64,000 nucleotides of DNA from Flavobacteriaceae bacterium CP2B. GTDB taxonomy: Bacteria; Bacteroidota; Bacteroidia; Flavobacteriales; Flavobacteriaceae. The notes beneath the pieces are model-generated. The model saw only the letters and a program-made list of their open reading frames with translations. It was not told the origin of the DNA and did not search any database. Position 1 is the first letter of the stretch. Each line of letters starts with the position of its first letter. This document shows, one piece after another, positions 31,668 to 40,710 of the stretch. The translations under genes and the position numbers were made by a program. Location of the stretch: positions 1 through 64,000 of the forward strand of contig LXTR01000086.1 of NCBI GenBank assembly GCA_001683825.1. The letters run 5' to 3'.

Positions 31668-34600
31668 ATGATAAATAGTAGTATAAAATACCTCATAAAC
31701 AACAAGCTGGTAGCGCTTTTGCTCTTGTTGCTCTTTGTAGGGTGGGGCCTGGTAAACACCCCGTTTAACTGGGAGCTCCCATTGCTGCCTTCGGACCCCG
31801 TGGCGGTAGATGCCATCCCGGACATTGGGGAAAACCAGCAAATCGTCTTTACCCAATGGCCCGGGCGCTCACCCCAGGATATAGAGGACCAGATTACCTA
31901 CCCCCTTACCTCTGCCTTGTTGGGGATCCCAGGGGTACGGACCATCCGGAGTTCTTCCATGTTTGGCTTTTCCAGCATTTACATCATTTTCGAAGAAGGG
32001 GTAGAGTTCTATTGGAGCCGTAGCCGTATCCTGGAAAAATTAAATTCCCTCCCCTCAGGGTTGTTGCCGGAAAATGTCAGCCCAGCCCTGGGGCCCGATG
32101 CCACAGGCCTTGGGCAAATATTCTGGTATACCCTTGAAGGACGGGATGAGCACGGCAATGTGACCGGTGGGTGGGACTTGCACGAATTGCGTTCCATTCA
32201 GGATTTTTACGTCAAGTACGCCCTGGCATCGGCCTCCGGGGTTTCTGAGGTGGCTTCTATAGGGGGCTATGTGCAGGAGTACCAGGTAGACGTGGACCCG
32301 GAATTGATGAAGCAGTACGGGATCAGTTTGCAGCAGGTGGTAAATGCCGTCAAACAAAGCAACAGGGATATCGGGGCCCAAACCCTTGAGATCAACCAGG
32401 TGGAATACCTGGTCCGTGGTTTGGGCTATATCCGTTCTGTCGAAGACATCGCGGATGCGGTAGTGAACTCCGAGGACTTTGCGCCCATCCGTATTTCGGA
32501 TATCGCCAGGGTTTCCCTGGGGCCGGCCCCCAGGCGGGGCATCCTGGACAAAGAAGGGGCCGAAGTGGTCGGGGGTGTGGTTGTTTCCCGCTATGGCGCC
32601 AACCCGCTGGAGGTCATCAATAATGTCAAGGAAAAAATAGCCGAACTCAGTACCGGCCTTCCGTCCAAAGTACTCCCCGATGGCAGGACATCACAACTGA
32701 CCCTGGTGCCCTTTTACGACCGTACCGAACTTATCCAGGAAACCCTGGGGACCCTTAATGAAGCCCTCACCCTGGAGATTTTGGTCACCATCCTGGTGAT
32801 CGTGGTAATGGTGTTTAACCTTCGGGCTTCCATCCTGATATCCGGGTTACTCCCGGTAGCGGTGCTGATGGTTTTTATTAGCATGAAACTCTTTGGGGTA
32901 GATGCCAATATAGTCGCCCTTTCGGGAATAGCCATTGCCATAGGCACCATGGTGGACGTGGGGGTCATCCTCTCGGAAAATATCATCAGGCACCTGGACG
33001 AAGGTGATGATAAGGTTCCGGTCAACCAAATTGTCTACAATGCTACGGCCGAAGTCTCGGGGGCCATCATTACGGCTGTATTGACGACCATCATCAGCTT
33101 CCTTCCCGTTTTTACCATGATCGGGGCCGAAGGAAAGCTATTCCGCCCCCTGGCGTTCACCAAGACCATGGCCCTCACCGCCTCCATTTTGGTAGCCTTA
33201 TTCCTGATCCCGCCCTTTGCGGCGTACTTCTTCAGGCGGAAAAAACAGGGTGCCATGCTGCGCTACCTGCTACCAGGGATACTGGTATCTGTTGGCTTGT
33301 TGGCGATTTTCATGGGATACTGGCTGGGGCTGATCCTGGTCCTTTTTGGCGGGCTGGGGTTCCTGAAAGCCAGGGGGCTCCCCTTGCCGGTGCTGCGCTT
33401 GTGGCCGTCAGGCAGGTACCCCCGCCTTAAGGCCTATCGGGAGATCCCGCTGGGGTATCCCCTGCTGCAGGTCCTGTTGTCCGTCCTGGCCATTGTAATC
33501 TTGCTGGCCATTTATTGGAGGCCTTTTGGTTTTGACCGTAGTATCGCGGCCAACTTCGCCTTCGTGGCTTTTATCACCTTTGGCCTGTTGGGGGTATTCA
33601 CCGTTTTCCGCCTGTACTATACCAGGATTTTGGACTGGGCCCTTCGGAATAAACTACTATTCCTGAGCCTTCCTGCCCTCATAGTGGTTGCCGGTGTTTT
33701 CATCATGCGCAACACCGGGGAAGAATTCATGCCTTCGCTGAATGAGGGGTCATTTCTGCTTATGCCCACCTCGCTTCCCCACGCGGGCGTAGAAGAGAAC
33801 AAACGGGTGGTCCGGCAGCTGGACATGGCGGTGGCCGGCATCCCGGAAGTGGAGACCGTGGTGGGAAAAGCCGGACGGGTAACCTCGGCATTGGACCCGG
33901 CACCATTGTCCATGTATGAAAATATCATCCAGTACAAACCGGAATATATGCAAACCGCTACGGGGGCGCGCCGGCGGTATCGGGTAAATAGCCATGGCCT
34001 TTTTGAATTGAAGGACGGCAGGCTGGTGGCCAACCCCAACCTCCTTCCTGACCAGGCGACCCTCGAGGAATACCAGGCCCAGCTGGCCCCGCCTTACGGG
34101 GTAAGGGAAACCCACCTTATCCCGGATACCGGCGGGGAATACTTTCGTATCTGGCGGCCTGAGATTAAAAGCCCCGACGATATCTGGAATGAAATCATCA
34201 GGGCCACCAACCTGCCCGGCATTACATCGGCACCCAAACTCCAGCCCATCGAGACCCGTTTGATCATGCTGCAGACGGGAATGAGGGCCCCTATGGGGAT
34301 CAAGGTCAAAGGGCAGGACCTCAAACAGATCGAAGCCTTTGGGCTGAAGCTGGAGCAGCTATTAAAACAAGCCGAAGGGGTAAAGGACGAAGCCGTTTTT
34401 GCGGACCGCATTGTGGGGAAACCCTATTTGCTGCTGGATATAGACCGCCAACAACTGGCGCGGTACGGGGTCCTGATCGAAGACGTGCAAAGGGTGCTGG
34501 AGGTAGCCGTTGGGGGCATGGCCCTTACCCAGACCGTAGAGGGGCGTGAGCGCTATGCCGTAAGGGTGCGGTACCCCAGGGAACTACGGGCCGACCCGGC

Positions 34601-35465
34601 AGACCTGCAGAACATCTACATCCCTACTGAGAAAGGGAGCCCTGTCCCGCTAAGCGAACTGGTAACCCTCCGTTATGAACAGGGACCCCAGGTGATCAAA
34701 AGCGAAGACACCTTCCTGGTTGGCTATGTGCTGTTTGATAAGATGGATGGCTATGCCGAGGTAAATGTGGTGGAAACGGCCCAGGCACTGATACAGGAAA
34801 AAATAGATGCGGGAGAATTGGTGGTCCCTAAAGGGATTAGCTATCGCTTTACCGGCACGTACGAAAACCAGCTTAGGGCCGAAAAGACCCTGTCTGTGGT
34901 TATGCCCCTGGCCCTGCTGATCATCTTCCTGATCTTGTATTTCCAATTCAGGTCGGTCGCTACCTCCCTGATGGTTTTCAGTGGTATAGCCGTGGCCTTT
35001 GCCGGTGGCTTCCTCCTGATCTGGGCCTATGGACAGGGGTGGTTTTTGAATTTCAGTTTTTTCGGGGAAAACCTGAGGGAACTGTTTCAAATGCACACCA
35101 TCAACCTGAGTGTGGCCGTTTGGGTTGGTTTCATCGCCCTCTTTGGCATCGCGACCGATGACGGGGTAGTCATGGCGACCTACCTGACACAGACCTTTGA
35201 CCGCAATCAACCATCGGATAAAAAGCAAATCAGGGCCTCTGTGATCGAAGCAGGGCAAAAGCGGATCAGGCCCTGCCTGATGACCACGGCAACGACCTTG
35301 CTGGCGCTCTTGCCGGTTCTTACCTCTACCGGGAGGGGGAGCGATATCATGATCCCTATGGCCATCCCCAGCTTTGGCGGGATGCTGATTGCGCTAATCA
35401 CCCTCTTTGTGGTACCGGTTTTGTTTAGCTGGAATGCGGAACGCCGACTTAAACAATTGAAATAA
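31668..35465 (+). CDS. cusA: CusA/CzcA-type RND heavy-metal efflux pump
   Basis: 1265 residues from MINSSIKYLI; the frame opens 15 codons earlier without merit. HME-RND features: a first TM helix, the porter repeats (QWPGRSPQDIEDQITYPL and DKEGAEVVGGVVVSRYG) and the TM block around IAIGTMVDVGVILSEN, with a second block around FGIATDDGVVMATYL containing the charged residues of the proton relay. It is about 200 residues longer than E. coli CusA because of an inserted stretch with about four extra helices (~530-650), a feature I know from Bacteroidetes homologues. It should export Cu(I)/Ag(I) or related ions through the TolC-type partner encoded 6 bp downstream. The metal is inferred from neighbours. 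Confidence 0.93.
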   Translation: MINSSIKYLINNKLVALLLLLLFVGWGLVNTPFNWELPLLPSDPVAVDAIPDIGENQQIVFTQWPGRSPQDIEDQITYPLTSALLGIPGVRTIRSSSMFGFSSIYIIFEEGVEFYWSRSRILEKLNSLPSGLLPENVSPALGPDATGLGQIFWYTLEGRDEHGNVTGGWDLHELRSIQDFYVKYALASASGVSEVASIGGYVQEYQVDVDPELMKQYGISLQQVVNAVKQSNRDIGAQTLEINQVEYLVRGLGYIRSVEDIADAVVNSEDFAPIRISDIARVSLGPAPRRGILDKEGAEVVGGVVVSRYGANPLEVINNVKEKIAELSTGLPSKVLPDGRTSQLTLVPFYDRTELIQETLGTLNEALTLEILVTILVIVVMVFNLRASILISGLLPVAVLMVFISMKLFGVDANIVALSGIAIAIGTMVDVGVILSENIIRHLDEGDDKVPVNQIVYNATAEVSGAIITAVLTTIISFLPVFTMIGAEGKLFRPLAFTKTMALTASILVALFLIPPFAAYFFRRKKQGAMLRYLLPGILVSVGLLAIFMGYWLGLILVLFGGLGFLKARGLPLPVLRLWPSGRYPRLKAYREIPLGYPLLQVLLSVLAIVILLAIYWRPFGFDRSIAANFAFVAFITFGLLGVFTVFRLYYTRILDWALRNKLLFLSLPALIVVAGVFIMRNTGEEFMPSLNEGSFLLMPTSLPHAGVEENKRVVRQLDMAVAGIPEVETVVGKAGRVTSALDPAPLSMYENIIQYKPEYMQTATGARRRYRVNSHGLFELKDGRLVANPNLLPDQATLEEYQAQLAPPYGVRETHLIPDTGGEYFRIWRPEIKSPDDIWNEIIRATNLPGITSAPKLQPIETRLIMLQTGMRAPMGIKVKGQDLKQIEAFGLKLEQLLKQAEGVKDEAVFADRIVGKPYLLLDIDRQQLARYGVLIEDVQRVLEVAVGGMALTQTVEGRERYAVRVRYPRELRADPADLQNIYIPTEKGSPVPLSELVTLRYEQGPQVIKSEDTFLVGYVLFDKMDGYAEVNVVETAQALIQEKIDAGELVVPKGISYRFTGTYENQLRAEKTLSVVMPLALLIIFLILYFQFRSVATSLMVFSGIAVAFAGGFLLIWAYGQGWFLNFSFFGENLRELFQMHTINLSVAVWVGFIALFGIATDDGVVMATYLTQTFDRNQPSDKKQIRASVIEAGQKRIRPCLMTTATTLLALLPVLTSTGRGSDIMIPMAIPSFGGMLIALITLFVVPVLFSWNAERRLKQLK

Positions 35466-35471
35466 AAGCCT

Positions 35472-36734
35472 ATGAAAACTGTCGACATCACTACGCCTAA
35501 CAGGAACTCCCCGGGTATTTGGATCGTGACGGTTGCCCTTGCCATCATTGGATTTCACCAGCTACAGGGGCAATCTCTGGACGACCTTCTACAAATAGCC
35601 CAGGACAACAACCCGAAAATCCAGGCTTATGAACTTCGGTATTCGGCGGCCAGGGAAAAAGTTTCGGAAGCGGCCAGCCTTCCCGATACGGAACTGGGGG
35701 CCGGGGTATTTGTCAGTGAACCCGAGACCCGGACAGGAGCCCAAAAAGCGCGGTTCTCAGTCCGGCAGATGTTGCCCTGGTTTGGCACCATTACGGCGCG
35801 GGAACAGTACGCGGCTTCGATGGCGGAAGTAGATTATGAGGAACTGGCCGTGCTGAGGCGTCAGCTGGTTTTGGAGGTTACCAAGGCCTATTACCAATTA
35901 TATGCCAACTACGCCCTTCAAGAGGTTCTCGAAAAGAACATCGCCCTCCTGGACACCTATGAGAAACAGGCCTTAACGGCCGTGGAAGTGGGAAACGCTT
36001 CTTCCGTAGACGTGCTCCGCCTGCAAATAAGGCAAAACAAACTCAGAGAACGAAAGCGGGTCCTGGAGGAGACCTATGCTGCTGAACAGGCCGCGCTAAA
36101 CAACCTGATGAACCGTGATCCCTCGACCCCTATTTCCATTACCGGAACGCTAGAACTGCCAGCCCTGGAAGACCCGGCAGAATCAGCCGGATTACGCATG
36201 CATCCCGAATTGCTGAAGTACGAGAAATTGTATCAAAGCGTCGCGTCTATGGAATTGCTCAACCGCAAGGAGGCGGCCCCCGATTTTGGGCTGGGGCTTG
36301 ATTATATTCCGGTACAGGAGCGGGCAGCCATGGCGTTCGACGACAACGGCAAGGATATCCTCATGCCCATGGTTTCCCTTACGGTGCCTATCTTTAATAC
36401 CCGCTATGATTCGCGTACACGGCAAAATAAATTACGCCAGCAGGAATTACAGGCCCTGCGGCAGGAAAGGGAGAATATGCTGCGTTCACGATGGGCAGAA
36501 GCCCTCGCCCTCCGCAATGCTGCCCGGATACGGTATGAAACGCAGGAAGACAACCTTTCACGGGCACAGAATGCGGAGCAAATCCTGTTACGGACCTATG
36601 AAACGGGAGCCATAGATTTTGACGAATTGCTGGAGATTCATGAATTGCAGCTGAGCTTCCAGGAAAACAAAGTGGGAGCCGTTAGGGACTACTTTTGGCA
36701 GGCCGCCATGGTAAACTATATAGCCGGAGAATGA
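35472..36734 (+). CDS. TolC-family outer-membrane efflux protein (CusC-like)
   Basis: 420 residues. An N-terminal signal helix (WIVTVALAIIGFHQLQG) is followed by two outer-membrane-efflux repeats rich in long coiled coils (QDNNPKIQAYELRYSAAREKV and later NKLRQQELQALRQERENML). No lipobox is seen. It is the outer-membrane channel for the CusA-like pump. Its stop overlaps the start of the HMA-AraC regulator by 4 bp (ATGA at 36731-36734), which couples their translation. Confidence 0.9.
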   Translation: MKTVDITTPNRNSPGIWIVTVALAIIGFHQLQGQSLDDLLQIAQDNNPKIQAYELRYSAAREKVSEAASLPDTELGAGVFVSEPETRTGAQKARFSVRQMLPWFGTITAREQYAASMAEVDYEELAVLRRQLVLEVTKAYYQLYANYALQEVLEKNIALLDTYEKQALTAVEVGNASSVDVLRLQIRQNKLRERKRVLEETYAAEQAALNNLMNRDPSTPISITGTLELPALEDPAESAGLRMHPELLKYEKLYQSVASMELLNRKEAAPDFGLGLDYIPVQERAAMAFDDNGKDILMPMVSLTVPIFNTRYDSRTRQNKLRQQELQALRQERENMLRSRWAEALALRNAARIRYETQEDNLSRAQNAEQILLRTYETGAIDFDELLEIHELQLSFQENKVGAVRDYFWQAAMVNYIAGE

Positions 36735-37303
36735 TGGAAATGGAATTTTATGTGAAGAACATGGTTTGCGAACGCTGTATTCAAGTACTGGAGAAGGCCC
36801 TGGAGGAAGCTGGGGTAGCACTCGTCAGCATTGAACTGGGGCGTTTGCTGGTACGGGTCCAGGATGGAAAGGGAATGGACGACACCATTGAAAACATCCT
36901 GTCGCGCCATGGCTTTTCACTGGTCAAAGACCCTGATGGCCTCCTCGTGGAACGCGTTAAGCAGGAACTTATCCGCCTGCTGCATGCCCTACCCCTGCAG
37001 ATGGGCAAGAAGCTATCGGCGTATTTGTCAGAACGGCTGCACCAGGAGTATTCGGGGATTAGCAAGACCTTCTCCAGGCGCGAACAGCAGACCATCGAAA
37101 AGTATTTTATAAAATTAAAGATTGAGAAGGCCAAGGAACTCCTTCAGGACCCTTCCCATAATTTCACCGAAATTGCCCAACTACTGGACTACAGCAGTAG
37201 CAACCACCTGTCTAGCCAGTTTAAAAACGAAACGGGCATGTCCCTGTCGTATTACAGGCAGATGAAACGGAATACGCGGAAAGGGCTCGACCAAATTTTG
37301 TAG
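36731..37303 (+). CDS. HMA-AraC fusion regulator, probable copper sensor
   Basis: 190 residues starting at 36731, fixed by the 4-bp overlap with the upstream gene. Residues 3-70 resemble a heavy-metal-associated fold with MVCERC (M11, C13, C16), the MxCxxC metal loop. A linker helix follows, then a single AraC-type HTH region (~100-190) with FTEIAQLLDYSSSNHLSSQFKNE and TGMSLSYYRQM. This combination suggests that the protein binds Cu(I) through the HMA part and controls the island directly. Family precedent in Bacteroidetes islands exists as far as I recall, but metal binding and targets are inferred. Confidence 0.85.
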   Translation: MMEMEFYVKNMVCERCIQVLEKALEEAGVALVSIELGRLLVRVQDGKGMDDTIENILSRHGFSLVKDPDGLLVERVKQELIRLLHALPLQMGKKLSAYLSERLHQEYSGISKTFSRREQQTIEKYFIKLKIEKAKELLQDPSHNFTEIAQLLDYSSSNHLSSQFKNETGMSLSYYRQMKRNTRKGLDQIL

Positions 37304-37373
37304 AATCGAACCATAATTTTGAAAAGGTAATTGAAGGGATGGAGTTAGTTTTACAGAGGCGATGTACGTAGAG

Positions 37374-37389
37374 GCAGCATGATAGCTGC
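37374..37389. promoter_or_regulatory. Small inverted repeat upstream of the copper ATPase gene
   Basis: GCAGC-ATGATA-GCTGC in the 134-bp gap between the HMA-AraC gene and the P-type ATPase gene. It is a possible operator or leader hairpin; support is weak. Confidence 0.25.
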
Positions 37390-37437
37390 TCTGCCGGATA
37401 GCCGGATTCACACAATCTTGAATGTAAACAACACACA

Positions 37438-39939
37438 ATGAAAAACACGTATCACATCCATGGAATGACCTGCCAGGGTTGCCGGAACCATGTGCAGGCC
37501 ACACTCGAAGGAGTTGAGGGGGTACAGGAGGTATCGGTAGACCTGGAGCAAGGGCGTGCCACGATCAAAATGGCATCGCATACCCCCATAAAAAAGTTCC
37601 AGGAAGCCCTGGCGAAAGGCTCCGGACATTACACGATCCACGAAGAGGGATCAGCCCACCGGCACCAGCCCGAAAAACCGACAACCGAAAAAGGGACGGG
37701 AACCGGTACCTTTTACTGCCCGATGCACTGTGAGGGTGACAAAACGTATGACGCCCCCGGCGATTGCCCGGTCTGTGGCATGGACCTGGTAGAGGAACAG
37801 CAACTTTCATCCGCGCAACATACCCGGTATACCTGCCCCATGCACCCGGAAGTAGAAAGCGATGAACCAGGGTCCTGCCCCATCTGCGGAATGGAACTGC
37901 TGCCCAAAGAACCGGACCTTTCTGCCGAAGAAAAGAAATACAGGGGGCTGTTGCGTAAATTCTGGATAGCCCTCGCTTTTACCCTTCCCGTCTTCCTGAT
38001 TGCCATGACGGAAATGTGGGAGGGGAACCCCCTGCACGACCTGTTGCCCATGCGGTACTGGAACTGGGTGCAATTCGCCTTGTCCCTGCCCGTGGTCTTT
38101 TATGCCACCTGGATGTTCTTTGAACGGGCCTACCGCTCCCTGGTCACCTGGAACCTCAATATGTTTACCCTCATTGGGATAGGAGCAGGGGTGGCCTGGC
38201 TGTTCAGCGTTGCCGGGATGCTGGTACCGGGGCTTTTCCCGGAACAGTTTAAGACCGATGCCGGGACCGTGCATGTGTATTTTGAGGCGGCTACGGTGAT
38301 CCTTACCCTGGTATTGCTAGGCCAGGTGCTGGAAGCCCGGGCCCACAGCAAAACCAACGATGCGGTAAAGGAGTTGTTGCGACTGGCCCCCAACAAGGCC
38401 ATTCGGGTGGTGGATGGCAAGGAGGAAGAGATTGCCGTGGACCAGATCGGGGTTGGCGATACCTTGAAGGTCAAACCCGGGGAGAAGATCCCTGTTGATG
38501 GGGTAATTGCAGAAGGGGAAACCAGTATTGACGAATCCATGATTACCGGTGAACCCATCCCGGTGGATAAACAGGCGGGAGATACCGTCAATAGCGGGAC
38601 CATTAACGGAAACAAGGTATTCCTGATGACTGCCAAAAAAATTGGGGCCGATACGCTATTGTCACAGATTATACAAATGGTGAACCAGGCCAGCAGGAGC
38701 CGCGCCCCCATACAAAACCTGGCAGACAGGGTATCGGCCTATTTTGTTCCGGCCGTAGTGCTCATCGCCCTGCTAACCTTTGGCGCCTGGGCCATATGGG
38801 GCCCGGAACCGGCCTATGTGTACGCCCTGGTAAACGCCATTGCGGTGCTCATCATAGCCTGTCCCTGCGCCCTGGGCCTGGCCACGCCCATGAGCGTGAT
38901 GGTAGGGGTCGGTAAAGGTGCGCAAAACGGGGTGTTGATCAAAAATGCCGAAGCCCTGGAACTTATGAATAAAGTGGATACCCTGATTGTAGACAAGACC
39001 GGCACCATTACCGAAGGCAGGCCGGCTATTGAAAAGATCGGGATTGGCGGAGGTGCGTTATCCGAAAAAGAGGTGTTGCAATACATGGTGTCCCTCAACA
39101 GGGATAGCGAGCATCCGCTCGCACTGGCAACCTTGCATTACGGGGAGGAGAAGGGGGTCGCCCTGTTGAAAACCGAAAAGTTCAACTCCGTGACCGGGAA
39201 AGGGGTCGAAGGCCTTATCCAGGGGAAAAAAGTAAGCCTGGGAAATGTGGGGATGATGGATCATGCAGGTGCTTCCCTGCCCGGGGAATTGCAAAAGGAA
39301 GCCGAGGCCTACCAGCAAAAAGGGAAGACGGTTTCCTACCTGTCCGTAGATGGCAAAGCCGTGGGATATGTGGTGATCGGGGACAAGATCAAACAAACCA
39401 GTGCCACCGCCATAAAAGCCCTGAAAGATAAGGGGATCCGGGTGATCATGCTAACGGGCGACAACCAGGATACCGCCAGGGCAGTGGCCGATGAAGTAGG
39501 GCTCGCCGATTTTAAAGCCGGGGTGCTGCCCGGGGATAAGCTGGGGGAAGTAGCGCGGCTGCAGGCTGAAGGTAAAAAGGTGGCCATGGTGGGCGACGGG
39601 ATCAATGATGCCCCCGCGCTGGCCAAAGCCGATGTGGGGATCGCCATGGGCACAGGAACCGACGTCGCCATAGAAAGCGCCAATATCACGCTGGTCAGGG
39701 GCGACTTGCAAGGGATCGTAAAAGCCAGGAACCTGGGCGAAAAGGTGGTGCGGAATATCCGGCAGAATTTGTTTTTTGCCCTGGTGTACAATTCCCTGGG
39801 GGTACCCGTGGCAGCCGGTGTGCTGTACCCGTTTTTTGGGGTACTTTTGTCACCCATGATCGCGGCGGCGGCCATGAGTTTCAGTTCGGTATCGGTAATA
39901 GCGAATGCCTTGCGCCTTAAAACGACACAATTAAATTAA
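37438..39939 (+). CDS. copA: Copper-translocating P1B-type ATPase
   Basis: 833 residues. HMA domain (1-70) with GMTCQGCRNH. Two YHS-like heavy-metal-binding modules follow (FYCPMHCEGD..CPVCGMDL near 100-120 and YTCPMHPEVE..CPICGMEL near 130-160). The P1B core has the metal-path motif IACPCALGLATP, phosphorylation site DKTGT, SEHPLA in the N domain, MLTGDN and VGDGINDAPAL. All catalytic motifs are intact. It pumps Cu(I) from cytoplasm to periplasm, where the Cus-type complex can take it on. It is encoded 3 bp before the PepSY gene. Confidence 0.95.
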   Translation: MKNTYHIHGMTCQGCRNHVQATLEGVEGVQEVSVDLEQGRATIKMASHTPIKKFQEALAKGSGHYTIHEEGSAHRHQPEKPTTEKGTGTGTFYCPMHCEGDKTYDAPGDCPVCGMDLVEEQQLSSAQHTRYTCPMHPEVESDEPGSCPICGMELLPKEPDLSAEEKKYRGLLRKFWIALAFTLPVFLIAMTEMWEGNPLHDLLPMRYWNWVQFALSLPVVFYATWMFFERAYRSLVTWNLNMFTLIGIGAGVAWLFSVAGMLVPGLFPEQFKTDAGTVHVYFEAATVILTLVLLGQVLEARAHSKTNDAVKELLRLAPNKAIRVVDGKEEEIAVDQIGVGDTLKVKPGEKIPVDGVIAEGETSIDESMITGEPIPVDKQAGDTVNSGTINGNKVFLMTAKKIGADTLLSQIIQMVNQASRSRAPIQNLADRVSAYFVPAVVLIALLTFGAWAIWGPEPAYVYALVNAIAVLIIACPCALGLATPMSVMVGVGKGAQNGVLIKNAEALELMNKVDTLIVDKTGTITEGRPAIEKIGIGGGALSEKEVLQYMVSLNRDSEHPLALATLHYGEEKGVALLKTEKFNSVTGKGVEGLIQGKKVSLGNVGMMDHAGASLPGELQKEAEAYQQKGKTVSYLSVDGKAVGYVVIGDKIKQTSATAIKALKDKGIRVIMLTGDNQDTARAVADEVGLADFKAGVLPGDKLGEVARLQAEGKKVAMVGDGINDAPALAKADVGIAMGTGTDVAIESANITLVRGDLQGIVKARNLGEKVVRNIRQNLFFALVYNSLGVPVAAGVLYPFFGVLLSPMIAAAAMSFSSVSVIANALRLKTTQLN

Positions 39940-39942
39940 AGA

Positions 39943-40674
39943 ATGGTTAAAAGAAAAACAGCGGTTGCAATTCGGAAAGCCCATCGGTACCTGGGGGTAT
40001 TTTTGGGGGTACAATTTTTATTTTGGACTATTAGCGGGATCTATTTCAGCTGGACGGATATCGATGAGATCCACGGCGACCATTTCCGGATGGAAGAAGC
40101 CGCGCTCCATGCGTTTGATAACCTGTTGAGCCCATCGGAGTGGAAGGGCGAAAAGATACGTACGCTGTCGCTCCGGCAAATAGGGGGAGAACCCTTCTAC
40201 TATATCAACGGGCATATCCTGGTACACGCGCAATCCGGGGTGGTCCACCAGGGGTTGTCAGAGGGCGAGGCGCTGCAGGTGGCAGCCATGCACATGCGGC
40301 AGGACCTGGAGGTGCGCCAGGTGGAAAGGATTGATGAAGCTGGCGCCCACCACGAATACCGGGGCAGGCCCCTGCCGGCCTACGTGGTGCATTACCAGGA
40401 GCCGGATAACCTAAAAGCCTATGTGTCGGCCCGTGATGGCAGCTTCCAGTCAGTGCGCCACCGCGCCTGGCGATGGTTTGATTTCCTCTGGATGACACAT
40501 ACCATGGACTATGAAGGGCGCGATAATTTTAACACAGCGGTTTTGAGGGGGTTTTCACTCCTGGGGCTGGTCACGGTGCTCAGCGGGTTTACACTGTGGT
40601 TTGTGACCTCCCCCACCATCCGAAAGCGTTTTAAAAAGAAAAAAAAGGTATCTGTGCCGGGCAGCGGTAAATAA
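39943..40674 (+). CDS. PepSY-domain membrane protein
   Basis: 243 residues. TM helix at about 17-36 (YLGVFLGVQFLFWTISGIYFSW), a periplasmic region of ~150 residues with two PepSY-like segments (LSEGEALQVAA, AYVSARDGSFQSVRHRAWRWFDFLWMTHTMDY), a second TM helix at ~203-222 and a very basic tail (RKRFKKKKKV). The layout is that of PepSY-associated TM proteins found with metal and iron uptake or reductase genes. It starts 3 bp after the ATPase stop, so it belongs to the same operon. Its biochemical role is unknown. Confidence 0.85.
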   Translation: MVKRKTAVAIRKAHRYLGVFLGVQFLFWTISGIYFSWTDIDEIHGDHFRMEEAALHAFDNLLSPSEWKGEKIRTLSLRQIGGEPFYYINGHILVHAQSGVVHQGLSEGEALQVAAMHMRQDLEVRQVERIDEAGAHHEYRGRPLPAYVVHYQEPDNLKAYVSARDGSFQSVRHRAWRWFDFLWMTHTMDYEGRDNFNTAVLRGFSLLGLVTVLSGFTLWFVTSPTIRKRFKKKKKVSVPGSGK

Positions 40675-40710
40675 GCCGGGGCCGGGCCTCTAATGTGTAA
40701 TTTCGAAACC

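Noticed and set aside
31668-35465. The extra ~200 residues of the CusA-like pump as a novel fusion
   Set aside because: I know this longer form from other Bacteroidetes CusA-type pumps, so it is ordinary for the group.
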